A model generated the notes under the pieces. That model worked only from the letters and a program-made list of their open reading frames with translations. It made no database searches and was not told where the DNA came from. A stretch of DNA of 64,000 nt. Source: Pseudomonas fluorescens (GTDB lineage: Bacteria > Pseudomonadota > Gammaproteobacteria > Pseudomonadales > Pseudomonadaceae). This document shows positions 50,383 through 60,420 of the stretch, one piece after another; the stretch's first letter is position 1, and the number at the start of each line of letters is the position of its first letter. Where the stretch lies: assembly GCF_902498185.1 (NCBI RefSeq), contig NZ_CABVIX010000001.1:496001-560000 (forward strand), read 5' to 3'. The translations under genes and the position numbers were made by a program.

Positions 50383-52101
50383 TCAATTTCCCTGGACCCC
50401 TCCCAGCGCCGGTGTACGCGATGGCACCTGGCGCCGCGAGCCGGTGGCTTCGAACGCCGCGGCAAAGCGCAGGAGCGCGGAGTCCTCGTATGCGCGGCCG
50501 GCGAAGGTCAGGCCGGCTGGCATGCCGATGTCGGCCATGATGCCCATGGGCACGGTGACGGTCGGCACGCCCAGGTGGCGGATGGCGAGGTTGCCGTTGG
50601 CCACCCACACGCCGTTGCTCCAGGCGATGTCGGCAGACTGCGGGTTCACGTCCGAGTCCGCGGGCGCCACATCGGCGACGGTGGGGAACAGCACGGCGTC
50701 AAGGCCCAGCGTCTGCATCCAGTCCTCGAGGTCGATCCGGCGGGTCTGCTCCAGGCCGCGCAGGCCGTCGGGCAGGGTCGGGATTTCATTCCACGGGGTG
50801 ATGCCGCGCTCGGCCATGCGCACGTATTCGTCCATGCCCGCCGCCAGGTCGCCTTCGCGGTTAGGCAGGGTGCCCGGGTCGTGCGGGAAGATCTTCGGTC
50901 CGTCAACGTCGACCAGGCGGTTGAGCTTGGGGTCGCCGTTGGCGCGCAGGAAATCATCGAAGGCCCAGGCGGACAAGTCCCAGAGTTCATGGTGCAGAAA
51001 CGCTTCGGAGACCAGCCCGCGATTGAACACGGTCGGCGCACCTGGACGGTCGCCCTCGCAGTTCGAGACCAGCGGGAAGTCCACTTCCAGCACTTCGGCA
51101 CCGGCCGCTTCAAGGGCTTGGCGCGCCTGCTCCCAAAGGGCGATCAAGGTGGGGCGGGTATGGATGCGCTGCCCGGTCGGGCCGCCAATGCCAGGTGCTT
51201 CGCTGGTGCCGGCCTGTTCGTCCTTGTTGATGAACATCCGCGGCACGCCAAAGCGCTTCCCGGCCAGGGCGTCAGGCTTGGCCGCGAGCTCCAGATAGGA
51301 TCGCGGACGCACCGATGACGCGCTCGGGATCGGCACCCACGGCTGCAGACGCCACAGGTCGCCACGGGTATCGGCGTCGTCGGCGACGATCACGTCCAGC
51401 ACTTCGAGCAGGTCTTGCATGGTACGGGCGTAGGGCACGACCACGTCCATGGTCGGTGTCAGCGGCCAGTTGCCGCGCACCGAGATCACCCCGCGGGAGG
51501 GGGTGTAGGCGCACAGCCCGTTGTTCGAGGCGGGGCCACGGCCGCTGGACCAGGTCTCTTCGGCCAGGCCAAAGGCCGAGAAGCTGGCGGCAGTCGCGGT
51601 ACCCGCCCCATTGGATGAACCCGAGGCGAACGGGGCGGTCAGGAAAGCGGCGTTGTAGGGGCTCTCGGCACGGCCATAGACCCCGCGCTGCATGCCGCCA
51701 TTGGCCATCGGCGGCATGTTGGTCTTGCCCAGGCAGATGGCGCCGCCAGCACGCAGGCGCTCGATGGTGAAGGCGTCCCGTTGCGCGACCAGTTCGGCGA
51801 AGGCCGGGCTGCCGGACGCGGCGGTCAGGCCCTTGACCAGGTAACTGTCCTTGGCGGTGTACGGGATGCCGTCCAGCGGGCCGAGGGCCTTCCCCTGGGC
51901 ACGGCGGGCGTCGGAGGCCTCGGCCTCCTTCAGCGCTTCGGGATTGCGCACGATCACTGCATTGAGCGCGGTGGCGGTGCCGGGGGCGTCGTAGGCATCG
52001 ATCCGGGCCAGGTAGGCCGTGACCAGCTCGACCGCAGTGGTCTGGCCGGACTCGAGCGCGGCACGCAGTTGGGCGATGGAAACCTCGGTGACTTCGATCA
52101 T
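50383..52101 (-). CDS. Amidase (amidase-signature family)
   Basis: This 572-residue hydrolase belongs to the amidase-signature family. The triad is visible: Lys in GIPYTAKDSYLVKG, cis-Ser in GSSNGAGTATAA and the nucleophile region TWSSGRGPASNNG. ATG at 52101 (MIEVTEVSIAQLRAALESGQ) starts the conserved N-terminal helix and avoids 35 unrelated upstream codons. Length of about 570 is long for the family, similar to fungal-like or plant-like acetamidase relatives. It lies 136 bases after the last gene of the ABC transporter operon on the same strand, so it may act on the imported substrate (inference). Confidence 0.85.
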   Translation of the reverse strand: MIEVTEVSIAQLRAALESGQTTAVELVTAYLARIDAYDAPGTATALNAVIVRNPEALKEAEASDARRAQGKALGPLDGIPYTAKDSYLVKGLTAASGSPAFAELVAQRDAFTIERLRAGGAICLGKTNMPPMANGGMQRGVYGRAESPYNAAFLTAPFASGSSNGAGTATAASFSAFGLAEETWSSGRGPASNNGLCAYTPSRGVISVRGNWPLTPTMDVVVPYARTMQDLLEVLDVIVADDADTRGDLWRLQPWVPIPSASSVRPRSYLELAAKPDALAGKRFGVPRMFINKDEQAGTSEAPGIGGPTGQRIHTRPTLIALWEQARQALEAAGAEVLEVDFPLVSNCEGDRPGAPTVFNRGLVSEAFLHHELWDLSAWAFDDFLRANGDPKLNRLVDVDGPKIFPHDPGTLPNREGDLAAGMDEYVRMAERGITPWNEIPTLPDGLRGLEQTRRIDLEDWMQTLGLDAVLFPTVADVAPADSDVNPQSADIAWSNGVWVANGNLAIRHLGVPTVTVPMGIMADIGMPAGLTFAGRAYEDSALLRFAAAFEATGSRRQVPSRTPALGGVQGN

Positions 52102-52237
52102 CTTGCTTCTCGTATCTGTGTTCGTGGCGCGGCAATGCGCGGCAGGTGCTGGATTAACAACTGTGGCGGCCGATTTTGCAACCGTCGCAGCCGTGCATCC
52201 GTGCAAGTGACCCCAGGCCTTGCCGCATAGCCGATGG

Positions 52238-53047
52238 TTACTTGCCGCCGCTGCCGGCCACGCTGTCGCCGCCTCGGGTGAGGTAGTAGGCGCCGAGGAT
52301 CGGCAGCATGGTCACCAGCATCACCAGCATGGCCACCACGTTGGTCACCGGTACATCGCGCGGGCGACTGAGCTGGTTGAGCAGCCAGATGGGCAGGGTC
52401 CGCTCATGGCCTGCGGTAAAGGTGGTGACGATGATCTCGTCGAACGACAAGGCGAATGCCAGCATGCCCCCGGCCAGCAGCGCGGAGCCGAGGTTTGGCA
52501 GGATGATGTAGCGAAAGGTCTGCCAGCCGTCGGCGCCCAGGTCCATCGATGCTTCGATCAGGTTGTGCGAGGTGCGGCGCAGGCGGGCGATGACGTTGTT
52601 GTAGACGATGACCACGCAGAAGGTCGCGTGGCCGATGACGATGGTCAGCACGCCTGGCTCGATCCCCAGCGCCTTGAACGCCGACAGCAGCGCGATGCCG
52701 GTGACGATGCCGGGCAGGGCGATCGGCAGGATGAGCATCAATGACAGGCTCTCCTTGCCGAAGAATGCCCGCCGGTACAGCGCCGCCGCTGCCAGTGTCC
52801 CCAGTACCAGGGCGGTCAGCGTGGCGATGCAGGCCACCTGCAGCGACAGCACGATGGCGTCCAGCACATCGTTGCGCGCGAAGGCCACCGCGAACCATTT
52901 CAAGGTCAGTCCCTGGGGCGGAAAGCTGAACGCGGCATTCTCGGTGTTGAAGGCGTAGAGAAAGATGATGAAGATTGGAAAATGCAGGAACAGCAGCCCG
53001 CCCCACGCGGCGATGCGCAGCCCTATCGACGCCTTGTCAGAGTGCAT
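52238..53047 (-). CDS. ABC transporter permease (PotC/YdcV-like)
   Basis: This 269-residue inner-membrane protein has six membrane segments and the cytosolic EAA loop that meets the ATPase (about 155-175, [20 protein letters not shown]). It is the second permease of a spermidine/putrescine-type importer and overlaps the first permease gene by 11 bases. The set SBP-ATPase-permease-permease follows the order of E. coli ydcSTUV. Confidence 0.9.
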   Translation of the reverse strand: MHSDKASIGLRIAAWGGLLFLHFPIFIIFLYAFNTENAAFSFPPQGLTLKWFAVAFARNDVLDAIVLSLQVACIATLTALVLGTLAAAALYRRAFFGKESLSLMLILPIALPGIVTGIALLSAFKALGIEPGVLTIVIGHATFCVVIVYNNVIARLRRTSHNLIEASMDLGADGWQTFRYIILPNLGSALLAGGMLAFALSFDEIIVTTFTAGHERTLPIWLLNQLSRPRDVPVTNVVAMLVMLVTMLPILGAYYLTRGGDSVAGSGGK

Positions 53048-53966
53048 CGAAAGCCCCCAGGCGCTTGACGATCGACAGGTAGACGGCGATCAGCAGGATC
53101 GGTACGACGGTGAACGCCGCGGCCATGGGCAGGTTGCCGATGGCCCCTTGCTGGGCATAGACCATGCTGCCGATGAAGTACCCAGGCGGGCCGACCAGCT
53201 GAGGCACGATGAAGTCGCCCAGGGTGAGCGAAAAGGTAAAGATCGACCCCGCCGCGATACCCGGCACCGACAGCGGCAGGATCACCTGCACGAACGTCTG
53301 CCAGGGGCGCGCGCCGAGGTCAGCCGAGGCTTGCAGCAACGACGGCGGCAGGCGCTCGAGCGCAGCCTGGACCGGCAGGATCATGAACGGTAGCCAGATG
53401 TACACGAACACCAGAAAGCGCCCCAGGTGCGAGGTCGACAAGGTACTGCCGCCCACCCCCGGCACGCTGAGCAGCCATTGCAGCACGGTCCCCAGCCCCA
53501 GCTGCTGGACAAACCACTGGGCCACGCCCCCCTTGGCCAGCAGCAGCGTCCAGGCGTAGGCCTTGACGATGTAGCTGGCCCACATCGGCAGCATCACCGC
53601 GATATAGAAAAACGCCTTGGTCTTGCCGGTGGTGTGGCGCGCCATGTAGTAGGCGATCGGAAAGGCCAGCACGGCGCTGGCGATCGACACCGTCACGGCC
53701 ATGCCCAGGGTGCGCAGGATAATGTCCAGGTTCGACGGGTTGAACAGCGCGACGAAGTTGGCCAGGGTCAGGTCCGGCGTGACCGTCATGCTGAAGTCGT
53801 CGAAAGTATAGAAACCCTGCCACAGCAGGCCCAGCAGCGAACCCAGGTAGATCACGCCAAACCACAGCAGCGGCGGCACCAGCAGCAAGGACAGGTAGAG
53901 ATTGGGCCGGCGGTACAGCAGGTCCCACAGGCGCCGCGACGGGCGCGCTGGCGCGGCGCTGGTCAT
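53037..53966 (-). CDS. ABC transporter permease (PotB/YdcU-like)
   Basis: This 309-residue permease has six membrane segments (first near 22-42, [20 protein letters not shown]) and the EAA loop ([20 protein letters not shown]). It pairs with the next permease to form the channel of a polyamine-type importer. It shares a start/stop junction with the ATPase gene (one base) and overlaps the downstream permease by 11 bases. Confidence 0.9.
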   Translation of the reverse strand: MTSAAPARPSRRLWDLLYRRPNLYLSLLLVPPLLWFGVIYLGSLLGLLWQGFYTFDDFSMTVTPDLTLANFVALFNPSNLDIILRTLGMAVTVSIASAVLAFPIAYYMARHTTGKTKAFFYIAVMLPMWASYIVKAYAWTLLLAKGGVAQWFVQQLGLGTVLQWLLSVPGVGGSTLSTSHLGRFLVFVYIWLPFMILPVQAALERLPPSLLQASADLGARPWQTFVQVILPLSVPGIAAGSIFTFSLTLGDFIVPQLVGPPGYFIGSMVYAQQGAIGNLPMAAAFTVVPILLIAVYLSIVKRLGAFDAL

Positions 53967-54997
53967 CAGGGCGAGCCCTCGGTGTCACGCAGCGTGGTCA
54001 TGGCTTCGCGGGGCCAGCGGGCGGTCAGGCGCTGGCCGGTCTGCAGGGGGCTGGCGGCGGTCTGCCACTGATCGTTGGCGAGGCTCACGGCCAGCAATTG
54101 GCCGCTGTCCAGGCGCAACTCGAAGCGGGTCGAACTGCCCTGGTACTGGATGTCGTGCAGGACGCCGCTTACCTGCACCTCATGGCCCACGTCCGCCTCA
54201 CTGAAGCGGATATGCTCCGGGCGGATCGAAAACGGCTGATCGCTGCCACTGAGCTGCCGGGCGAGCTCACCGCGCAGCACGTTGGAGCTGCCGACGAACT
54301 GGGCGACAAAAGTAGTCGCAGGCTTCATGTACAACTCGCGTGGACTGTCGACCTGCTCGATGCGGCCCTTGTTGAATACCGCCACGCGGTCCGACATTGA
54401 GAGCGCTTCGGTCTGGTCGTGAGTCACGAAGATGAAAGTGATGCCCAGCTGGCGCTGCAGCTTCTTCAACTCGCCCTGCATCTGCTCGCGCAGCTTGAGG
54501 TCCAGCGCGCCCAAGGGCTCGTCCAGCAACAGCACCCGCGGCCGGTTGACCAGCGCTCGCGCCAGGGCCACGCGCTGGCGCTGCCCACCGGAGAGCTGCA
54601 CCGGCTTGCGCTGCCCGTAGCCGGCCAGGGCAACCATGGCCAGGGCTTCCTCGGCGCGGCCAAGGCGCTCGGTCCTGGCCACGCCTTTCACCTTCAGCCC
54701 ATAGGCGACGTTGTCGAGCACGTTCATGTGTGGAAACAGGGCATAGTCCTGGAACACCGTGTTCACATCGCGCTGATAGGGCGGCAGGCCCCCCGCCTCG
54801 GCGCCATGGATGCGGATGGACCCGCCACTGGGCTGCTCGAACCCTGCGATCAGGCGCAGGCAAGTGGTCTTGCCCGAGCCCGAGGGCCCGAGCATCGAAA
54901 AGAACTCGCCGTCCTCGATGTCGATCGACACCTGGTCGACGGCCTTTACCTCGCCAAAGACCCGGGACACCCCGGTGAACTGGACGGCCAGGGGCAT
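53966..54997 (-). CDS. ABC transporter ATP-binding protein (PotA/YdcT-like)
   Basis: This 343-residue ATPase has Walker A (LGPSGSGKTTCLRLIAG, about 34-50), signature LSGGQRQRVALARAL, Walker B VLLLDEPLGALD and H-loop THDQTEALSMSD, then a C-terminal TOBE domain (about 265-340). It powers the adjacent permeases. ATG lies directly after the stop of the binding-protein gene. The TOBE domain may bind substrate or regulate activity. Confidence 0.94.
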   Translation of the reverse strand: MPLAVQFTGVSRVFGEVKAVDQVSIDIEDGEFFSMLGPSGSGKTTCLRLIAGFEQPSGGSIRIHGAEAGGLPPYQRDVNTVFQDYALFPHMNVLDNVAYGLKVKGVARTERLGRAEEALAMVALAGYGQRKPVQLSGGQRQRVALARALVNRPRVLLLDEPLGALDLKLREQMQGELKKLQRQLGITFIFVTHDQTEALSMSDRVAVFNKGRIEQVDSPRELYMKPATTFVAQFVGSSNVLRGELARQLSGSDQPFSIRPEHIRFSEADVGHEVQVSGVLHDIQYQGSSTRFELRLDSGQLLAVSLANDQWQTAASPLQTGQRLTARWPREAMTTLRDTEGSP

Positions 54998-56149
54998 TCA
55001 GCGGCCACCCATGATCGCAATGTAGTCCTGGGTCCAGCGGCTGTACGGCACGAACTTGCCGCCCTCGGCCTGCGGGGTCTTCCAGAAGGCGATCTTGTCG
55101 AACTGGTCGACGCCATTGGCCTTGCAGCCTTCGGCGCCCAGCAGCTCGTTGCCCTGGCACGCGGCCGGCACCGCCGGCAGAGACCCGAACCAGGCCGCAA
55201 CGTCGCCTTGCACCTTGGCTTGCAGCGACCAGTCCATCCATTTGTAGGCGCAGTTGGGGTGGCGCGCCTCGGCGTGCAGCATGGTGGTGTCGGCCCAGCC
55301 GGTGGCACCTTCCTTGGGAATGGTCGAGGCCACGGGCTGCTTTTCCGCCTTCAGGCCGTTGACCATGTAGGCCCACGAGCTGGTGGCAACCACGCCTTCG
55401 TTTTTCACATCGCTCATCTGCACCGTCGCATCGTGCCAATAGCGGTGGATCAGGGTGTGCTGGGCGCGCAGCAGGTCGAGCACGGCCTTGTACTGGGTCT
55501 CGTTGAGCTCGTAGGGGTTCTGGATGCCCAGTTCCGGCTTGATGCTCTTGAGATAGAGCGCCGCGTCGGCGATGTAGATCGGACCATCGTAGGCCTGTAC
55601 GCGGCCTTTGTTCGGCTTGCCGTCGGGCAGGTTCTGCGCATCGAAGATCACGCCCCAGCTGGTGGGCGGGGTCTTGAAGGTCTCGGTGTTATAGAGCAGT
55701 ACGTTAGGCCCCCATTGGTAGGGCGTCCCATAGGTCTGCTGGTTGACGGTGTACCAGGGTGCGCCCTTGAGGCGCGGGTCGATGCTGTCCCAGCGCGAGA
55801 TCAGCGCGGTGTTGATCGGCTGCACGCGCTTGCCGGCGATCAGCCGCAGCGAGGCGTCGCCGGAGGCGGTGACCAGGTCGAAGCCGCCCTTGGTCATCAA
55901 GCTGACCATCTCGTCGGAGGTTGCCGCGGTCTTGACGTTGAGTTTGCAACCGGTCTCTTTTTCAAAACCGGTGACCCAGTCGTAGCGCTTGTCGCTCTCG
56001 CCCCGCTCGATATAGCCCGGCCAGGCGATGATATCCAGCTGCCCCTCACCGGCGCCGACCGACGTGGGCAGGCCGGCGGCCTGCAGGCTGGTGCTGGCAA
56101 GCAGGGAGAGGGTCATGGCGCTGAGCAGGGCGGTGGTGTGCTGGTGCAT
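54998..56149 (-). CDS. ABC transporter substrate-binding protein (spermidine/putrescine type, YdcS-like)
   Basis: This 383-residue periplasmic protein starts at ATG 56149 (MHQHTTALLSAMTLSLLAST) with a GAGGGT site and has a signal peptide ending near LQAAG. The mature part resembles polyamine-type binding proteins (LDIIAWPGYIERGESDKRYD, MTKGGFDLVTASGDASLRLI). It opens the operon SBP-ATPase-permease-permease. Trp and Asp residues that cradle polyamines appear conserved in kind, but the ligand could also be another amine or gamma-aminobutyrate-like compound. Confidence 0.9.
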   Translation of the reverse strand: MHQHTTALLSAMTLSLLASTSLQAAGLPTSVGAGEGQLDIIAWPGYIERGESDKRYDWVTGFEKETGCKLNVKTAATSDEMVSLMTKGGFDLVTASGDASLRLIAGKRVQPINTALISRWDSIDPRLKGAPWYTVNQQTYGTPYQWGPNVLLYNTETFKTPPTSWGVIFDAQNLPDGKPNKGRVQAYDGPIYIADAALYLKSIKPELGIQNPYELNETQYKAVLDLLRAQHTLIHRYWHDATVQMSDVKNEGVVATSSWAYMVNGLKAEKQPVASTIPKEGATGWADTTMLHAEARHPNCAYKWMDWSLQAKVQGDVAAWFGSLPAVPAACQGNELLGAEGCKANGVDQFDKIAFWKTPQAEGGKFVPYSRWTQDYIAIMGGR

Positions 56150-56344
56150 GGGAAACCCTCGTTTTTTGAATTGTCGGGGCATACGCCAGGCCACGCCTAC
56201 AGGGGCGGGGCTGTGGAAGCCAGTGTAGATGTTTTCAGGTCCCCTCGACGCCAGTGGTTAAACCCTGGCGGCTATCGCCTGTCAGAGGATAGGCTGGAGC
56301 GATTCCAGGGAATGCCTGCAACACTGTCGAGGAGACACCCCTAC

Positions 56345-58318
56345 ATGCCCAACAAGAATGACCTTGAAGCCACACCGTCCACCGTCAACCCGCCGGTCTT
56401 CTGGATCTCGGCGGTCCTTTTGCTGCTGCTGGTGGTCTACGCCAGTGTCTTCCACGAAAGCGCCCAGGCGCTGTTCAGCGTGATCCAGGACTGGATCATC
56501 ACCAATGTCAGCTGGTTCTACATCCTTGCCGTGGCAGTCATCCTCTGCACCGTGGTGTTTCTAGGTGTCAGCCGTTATGGCGATATCAAGCTGGGTCCGG
56601 ACCACAGCACCCCGGACTACAGCAGCACCACCTGGTTCGCCATGCTGTTCTCGGCCGGCATGGGCATCGGCCTGATGTTCTTCGGCGTGGCAGAGCCGGT
56701 CATGCACTTCCTCAAGCCGCCGATAGAAGACGGCGGCACCGTGGCCGCGGCGGGCGAGGCGATGAAGATCACCTTCTTCCACTGGGGCCTGCACGCCTGG
56801 GCGGTCTACGCTATCGTCGCGCTGATCCTGGCCTACTTCAGCTTCCGCCATGGCCTGCCACTGACCTTGCGCTCGGCGCTCTACCCGCTGATCGGCGAGC
56901 GTATCCATGGTCCCATTGGCCATGCCGTGGACATTTTCGCGATCATTGGCACCGTGCTGGGCGTGGCCACTTCGCTGGGGTTTGGCGTGGCACAGATCAA
57001 CACAGGCCTCAATTCGCTGTTCGGGGTGCCGGTCTCGGTACCGGTGCAGATCGCGCTGATCATCGGCACCACCGCGCTTGCCACATTGTCGGTGGTGGCG
57101 GGGCTGGACAAGGGCATCCGCCGGCTGTCCGAGCTCAACCTGGGCCTGGCCGTGCTGCTGATGCTGATGGTGATCCTGCTCGGCCCGACCGTACTGATCC
57201 TGCAGACCTTCGTGCAGAACACCGGCGGCTACCTGAGCGAGATCGTCAGCCGCACGCTCAACCTCTATGCCTACCAGCCCAGTGACTGGATCGGCGGCTG
57301 GACCCTGTTCTACTGGGGCTGGTGGCTGGCCTGGTCGCCCTTCGTGGGGCTGTTCATCGCGCGCATCTCGCGAGGCCGCACCATCCGCGAGTTCGTCACC
57401 GGCGTACTGCTGGTGCCAACGGCCTTCACCCTGCTGTGGATGACCGTTTTCGGCAACACCGCGATCCACATGATCCTCACCGACGGCTTCAGCGACCTGG
57501 CCGCAGCGGTCGAGCAGGACACCTCGCTGGCACTGTTCGCCTTCCTGCAGCATTTCCCGTTCTCAAGCGTGATCAGCATGCTGGCAATGGTGATGGTGGT
57601 GGTGTTCTTCGTGACCTCGGCTGACTCGGGCGCCATGGTGGTCGACATGCTGGCCTCGGGCGGCGAGGAGAACACCCCGGTGCGCCAGCGTATCTTCTGG
57701 GCGTCGAGCATGGGCCTGGTGGCAATTGCGCTGCTGCTTGCCGACGGACTCAAGGCCTTGCAGACGGCGACCATCGCCAGTGCGTTACCTTTTACCATCT
57801 GCTTGCTGTTCAGCATGCGCGGGCTGCTCAAGGCGCTCAAGCTCGATGCCACCAAGCGCGGCCTGCGCCATCAGGCGCTGGCGATTTCGCCTACCGCTTC
57901 CCGGGGTGCCGGCAACTGGCAGCGGCGTCTGCGCACCTTGGCGATGTTCCCGCGGCGGTCCCATGTGGAGCGCTTCATCACCGAGGTCGCGCGGCCGGCG
58001 TGTCTGTCGGTGGCCGAGGAATGGCGTCGGCAGGGGTATGACTGCACGGTGGAGGACGGCGAGGAGGGCAGTGTCAGCCTCAAGGTCGGGCCTGCCGAGG
58101 AGCAGTTCATCTACGAAATCAGGCCACATGCGTATGCCACGCCCAGCTTTGTCATGAGTGATTCGCCGAGCGAAGAGCGCAAATACTTCCGTGCCGAAGT
58201 ACACCTGCGTGAAGGTGGGCAGGATCATGACGTGATGGGCTGGTCGAAGGATGAAGTGATCGGCGACATTCTGGATCACTACGAGCGGCACATGCATTTC
58301 CTGCATCTGGTGGGGTAG
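56345..58318 (+). CDS. betT: BCCT-family choline/betaine transporter BetT
   Basis: This 657-residue protein imports choline or betaine using ion gradients. It has twelve membrane segments (from about 15) and the family motif GMGIGLMFFGVAEPVMHFLK and the Trp-rich FYWGWWLAWSPFVGLFIARI. After about residue 500 a cytosolic C-terminal domain of about 150 residues follows, as in BetT proteins whose tail regulates osmotic activity. ATG at 56345 with a GAGGAG site starts it; the same frame is open far upstream but antisense to the ABC genes. It is divergent from the ABC transporter. Confidence 0.9.
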   Translation: MPNKNDLEATPSTVNPPVFWISAVLLLLLVVYASVFHESAQALFSVIQDWIITNVSWFYILAVAVILCTVVFLGVSRYGDIKLGPDHSTPDYSSTTWFAMLFSAGMGIGLMFFGVAEPVMHFLKPPIEDGGTVAAAGEAMKITFFHWGLHAWAVYAIVALILAYFSFRHGLPLTLRSALYPLIGERIHGPIGHAVDIFAIIGTVLGVATSLGFGVAQINTGLNSLFGVPVSVPVQIALIIGTTALATLSVVAGLDKGIRRLSELNLGLAVLLMLMVILLGPTVLILQTFVQNTGGYLSEIVSRTLNLYAYQPSDWIGGWTLFYWGWWLAWSPFVGLFIARISRGRTIREFVTGVLLVPTAFTLLWMTVFGNTAIHMILTDGFSDLAAAVEQDTSLALFAFLQHFPFSSVISMLAMVMVVVFFVTSADSGAMVVDMLASGGEENTPVRQRIFWASSMGLVAIALLLADGLKALQTATIASALPFTICLLFSMRGLLKALKLDATKRGLRHQALAISPTASRGAGNWQRRLRTLAMFPRRSHVERFITEVARPACLSVAEEWRRQGYDCTVEDGEEGSVSLKVGPAEEQFIYEIRPHAYATPSFVMSDSPSEERKYFRAEVHLREGGQDHDVMGWSKDEVIGDILDHYERHMHFLHLVG

Positions 58319-58326
58319 CCAGGATA

Positions 58327-58347
58327 GAGGGCCGCATAGCGGCCCTC
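58327..58347. terminator. Stem-loop between betT and yghU
   Basis: A perfect 9-bp stem (GAGGGCCGC / GCGGCCCTC) with a 3-base loop lies 8 bases after betT, between convergent genes. T tracts are weak. Confidence 0.6.
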
Positions 58348-58356
58348 GAACCCCAC

Positions 58357-59193
58357 TCAGTCGAGATCCCGCGCCCCATGCCGCTCCGGCACCTGGAGCG
58401 CTTCATCCCCCCAGGTTCTGTTCACCCGCTGCCCGCGCTGCACCGCTGGCCGCTCGGCGATCTCGTCGGCCCAGCGCATCACATGCTTATATGACTGGGC
58501 ATCGAGGAATTCCGCCGCCGAATACACGTTGTTGCGCACCAGCTGCCCATACCAAGGCCACACTGCGATGTCGGCGATCGTATAGCTGTCACCCGCCAGG
58601 TACCGGCTTTCTGCCAGCCGCCGGTCAAGCACATCCAGCTGACGCTTGGCCTCCATGGTGAAGCGGTTGATCGGGTACTCGAACTTTTCAGGCGCATAGG
58701 CATAGAAATGCCCGAAGCCGCCGCCCAGGTAAGGCGCCGCGCCCATCTGCCAGAACAGCCAGTTGAGCGTCTCGGTGCGCCCGGCCGGATCCTTGGGCAG
58801 AAACTCGCCAAATTTTTCAGCCAGATACAACAGGATCGAGCCCGACTCGAACACCCGCTGCGGCGGCTGCACGCTGTAGTCGAGCAGAGCCGGGATCTTC
58901 GAGTTGGGATTGACCTCGACAAAGCCGCTGGAAAACTGGTCGCCCTCGCCGATGCGGATCAGCCAGGCGTCGTAGTCAGCCTCGGTGTGCCCCAGCGCCA
59001 GCAGCTCTTCAAGCACAATGGTCACCTTCACGCCGTTGGGCGTGGCCAGCGAATACAGTTGCAGCGGGTGCTCGCCGACAGGCAGGACCTTGTCGTGGGT
59101 CGGGCCGGCAACCGGGCGGTTGATGCTGGCGAACCCACCGGTGGCGGGGGCGGGCTTCCAGACCTTGGGCGGTACATATGGGGTCTTGCTCAT
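58357..59193 (-). CDS. yghU: Glutathione-dependent disulfide-bond oxidoreductase YghU
   Basis: This 278-residue protein is a glutathione-S-transferase-fold enzyme that reduces small disulfides with two glutathiones bound. The N-terminal thioredoxin fold (about 40-125) carries LYSLATPNGVKVTIVLEELL with the YghU-type Thr-Pro-Asn in place of a Tyr or Ser catalytic motif, and the helical domain follows (MGAAPYLGGGFGHFYAYAPE). ATG at 59193 has an AGGAGG site. Single-gene unit. Confidence 0.9.
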   Translation of the reverse strand: MSKTPYVPPKVWKPAPATGGFASINRPVAGPTHDKVLPVGEHPLQLYSLATPNGVKVTIVLEELLALGHTEADYDAWLIRIGEGDQFSSGFVEVNPNSKIPALLDYSVQPPQRVFESGSILLYLAEKFGEFLPKDPAGRTETLNWLFWQMGAAPYLGGGFGHFYAYAPEKFEYPINRFTMEAKRQLDVLDRRLAESRYLAGDSYTIADIAVWPWYGQLVRNNVYSAAEFLDAQSYKHVMRWADEIAERPAVQRGQRVNRTWGDEALQVPERHGARDLD

Positions 59194-59366
59194 GAACGAA
59201 CCTCCTGGTTAGACGGCGTCACGGTACATCACGCACAAGCCTTTGGCCGATCAATCCTCAAAGCGTTTCGTTGAGCCTGCGCATTTTTCGAAACCCCTGC
59301 GGCATTGGCGCTGTCACTGCTTATGCAACTTCTGTTCGTAAAGACTGATGAAAAAAGGAGCACTAC

Positions 59367-59591
59367 ATGGATTCCTATCACGTCACTCATACCGAAAGTG
59401 GCTGGATCTTGAAAAGGGTCGGAGCCGAACGGGCCTCCAAGCAAGCCGCCACCAAGGATGAGCTGCTCAACTTGCTTCCGGGCTTTTTCGAAGGCAAGAC
59501 TGCCTCGGTGAAAATCCACCTCCAGGACGGCACCCTCCAGGAGGAGCGTACTTATCCGCGGTCTGCCGACCCCCGGCAGACCAAGGGGTAG
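59367..59591 (+). CDS. DUF2188-family small protein
   Basis: This 74-residue protein begins MDSYHVTHTESGWILKRVGA and has the DUF2188 form, a small soluble beta-rich fold with a conserved Trp in the first strand. ATG at 59367 lies 10 bases after an AAGGAG site. It is followed 9 bases later by the DUF72 gene, so the two are probably one transcript. Function unknown. Confidence 0.8.
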   Translation: MDSYHVTHTESGWILKRVGAERASKQAATKDELLNLLPGFFEGKTASVKIHLQDGTLQEERTYPRSADPRQTKG

Positions 59592-59600
59592 GGCCTATCG

Positions 59601-60335
59601 ATGAGCGGCAAGGCCGCTCTTCACCTCGGCTGCGCGGGCTGGAGCCTGTCGCGCGCTTATCTGGCGGCGTTTCCCGAGCAGGGTTCGCACTTGCAGCGGT
59701 ATGCCGCAACCTTGCCGGCGGTGGAGATCAACACCTCGTTCTACCGCCCGCACAAACCCGAAACCTACCGCCGCTGGGCCGACGCCGTGCCCGAGCACTT
59801 TCGCTTTTCGGTGAAGGTACCCAGGGAGATCACCCATATCCAGGGTCTGGTCGAGTGCGAGTCCCTGCTCCAGGCGTTTCTGGACGAGTGCGGCGAACTG
59901 GGCGATCGGCTGGGCTGCCTGCTGGTGCAACTGCCGCCCTCGCTAGCGTTCGTACCCGGCGAGGCGGGCAGATTCCTGCGGGCGTTGCGCCAGCGCTATA
60001 TCGGTGGCGTTGCGCTGGAGCCGCGTCATCCCTCCTGGCTCCAGGCCGCGCCATTGCTCGCTGACCTTCATATCGCGCAGGTTGCCGCGGACCCTGCACG
60101 GATCGGCGCAGACAGCCTGCCTGGCGGCTGGACCGGCTTGCAGTACTGGCGCCTGCATGGATCGCCACGCATCTATTACAGCGACTACGGCCCCGAGTTC
60201 ATACAGCGGCTTGGCAATCAACTGTGCCAGAGCCTCGAGGCGGGTATTCCCACCTGGTGCATCTTCGACAACACGGCAGCGGGCGCGGCGCTGGGCAACG
60301 CGCTACAGGTGCAGGCCGGGCTCGCAACGGCCTGA
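59601..60335 (+). CDS. DUF72-family protein (YecE-like)
   Basis: This 244-residue soluble protein is a TIM-barrel protein of the DUF72/YecE group; marked motifs are LHLGCAGWSLSRAYLAAFPE and AVEINTSFYRPHKPETYRRW. The structure resembles sugar isomerases, but the reaction is unknown. It follows the DUF2188 gene by 9 bases and precedes the GGDEF-EAL gene by 85 bases. Confidence 0.88.
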   Translation: MSGKAALHLGCAGWSLSRAYLAAFPEQGSHLQRYAATLPAVEINTSFYRPHKPETYRRWADAVPEHFRFSVKVPREITHIQGLVECESLLQAFLDECGELGDRLGCLLVQLPPSLAFVPGEAGRFLRALRQRYIGGVALEPRHPSWLQAAPLLADLHIAQVAADPARIGADSLPGGWTGLQYWRLHGSPRIYYSDYGPEFIQRLGNQLCQSLEAGIPTWCIFDNTAAGAALGNALQVQAGLATA

Positions 60336-60420
60336 AGGACCTGGCACCTCTCGTCAGTTGCCGGGAGCGCACGCGCTTGACACCGGTCAACCCCAGGACA
60401 GCAAGGGCAAAGGTGAACGA

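Noticed and set aside
54419..56344. Upstream extension of the betT frame (about 640 codons)
   Set aside because: It is antisense to the ABC transporter genes; the BCCT protein begins at 56345 with a ribosome site and the family N terminus.
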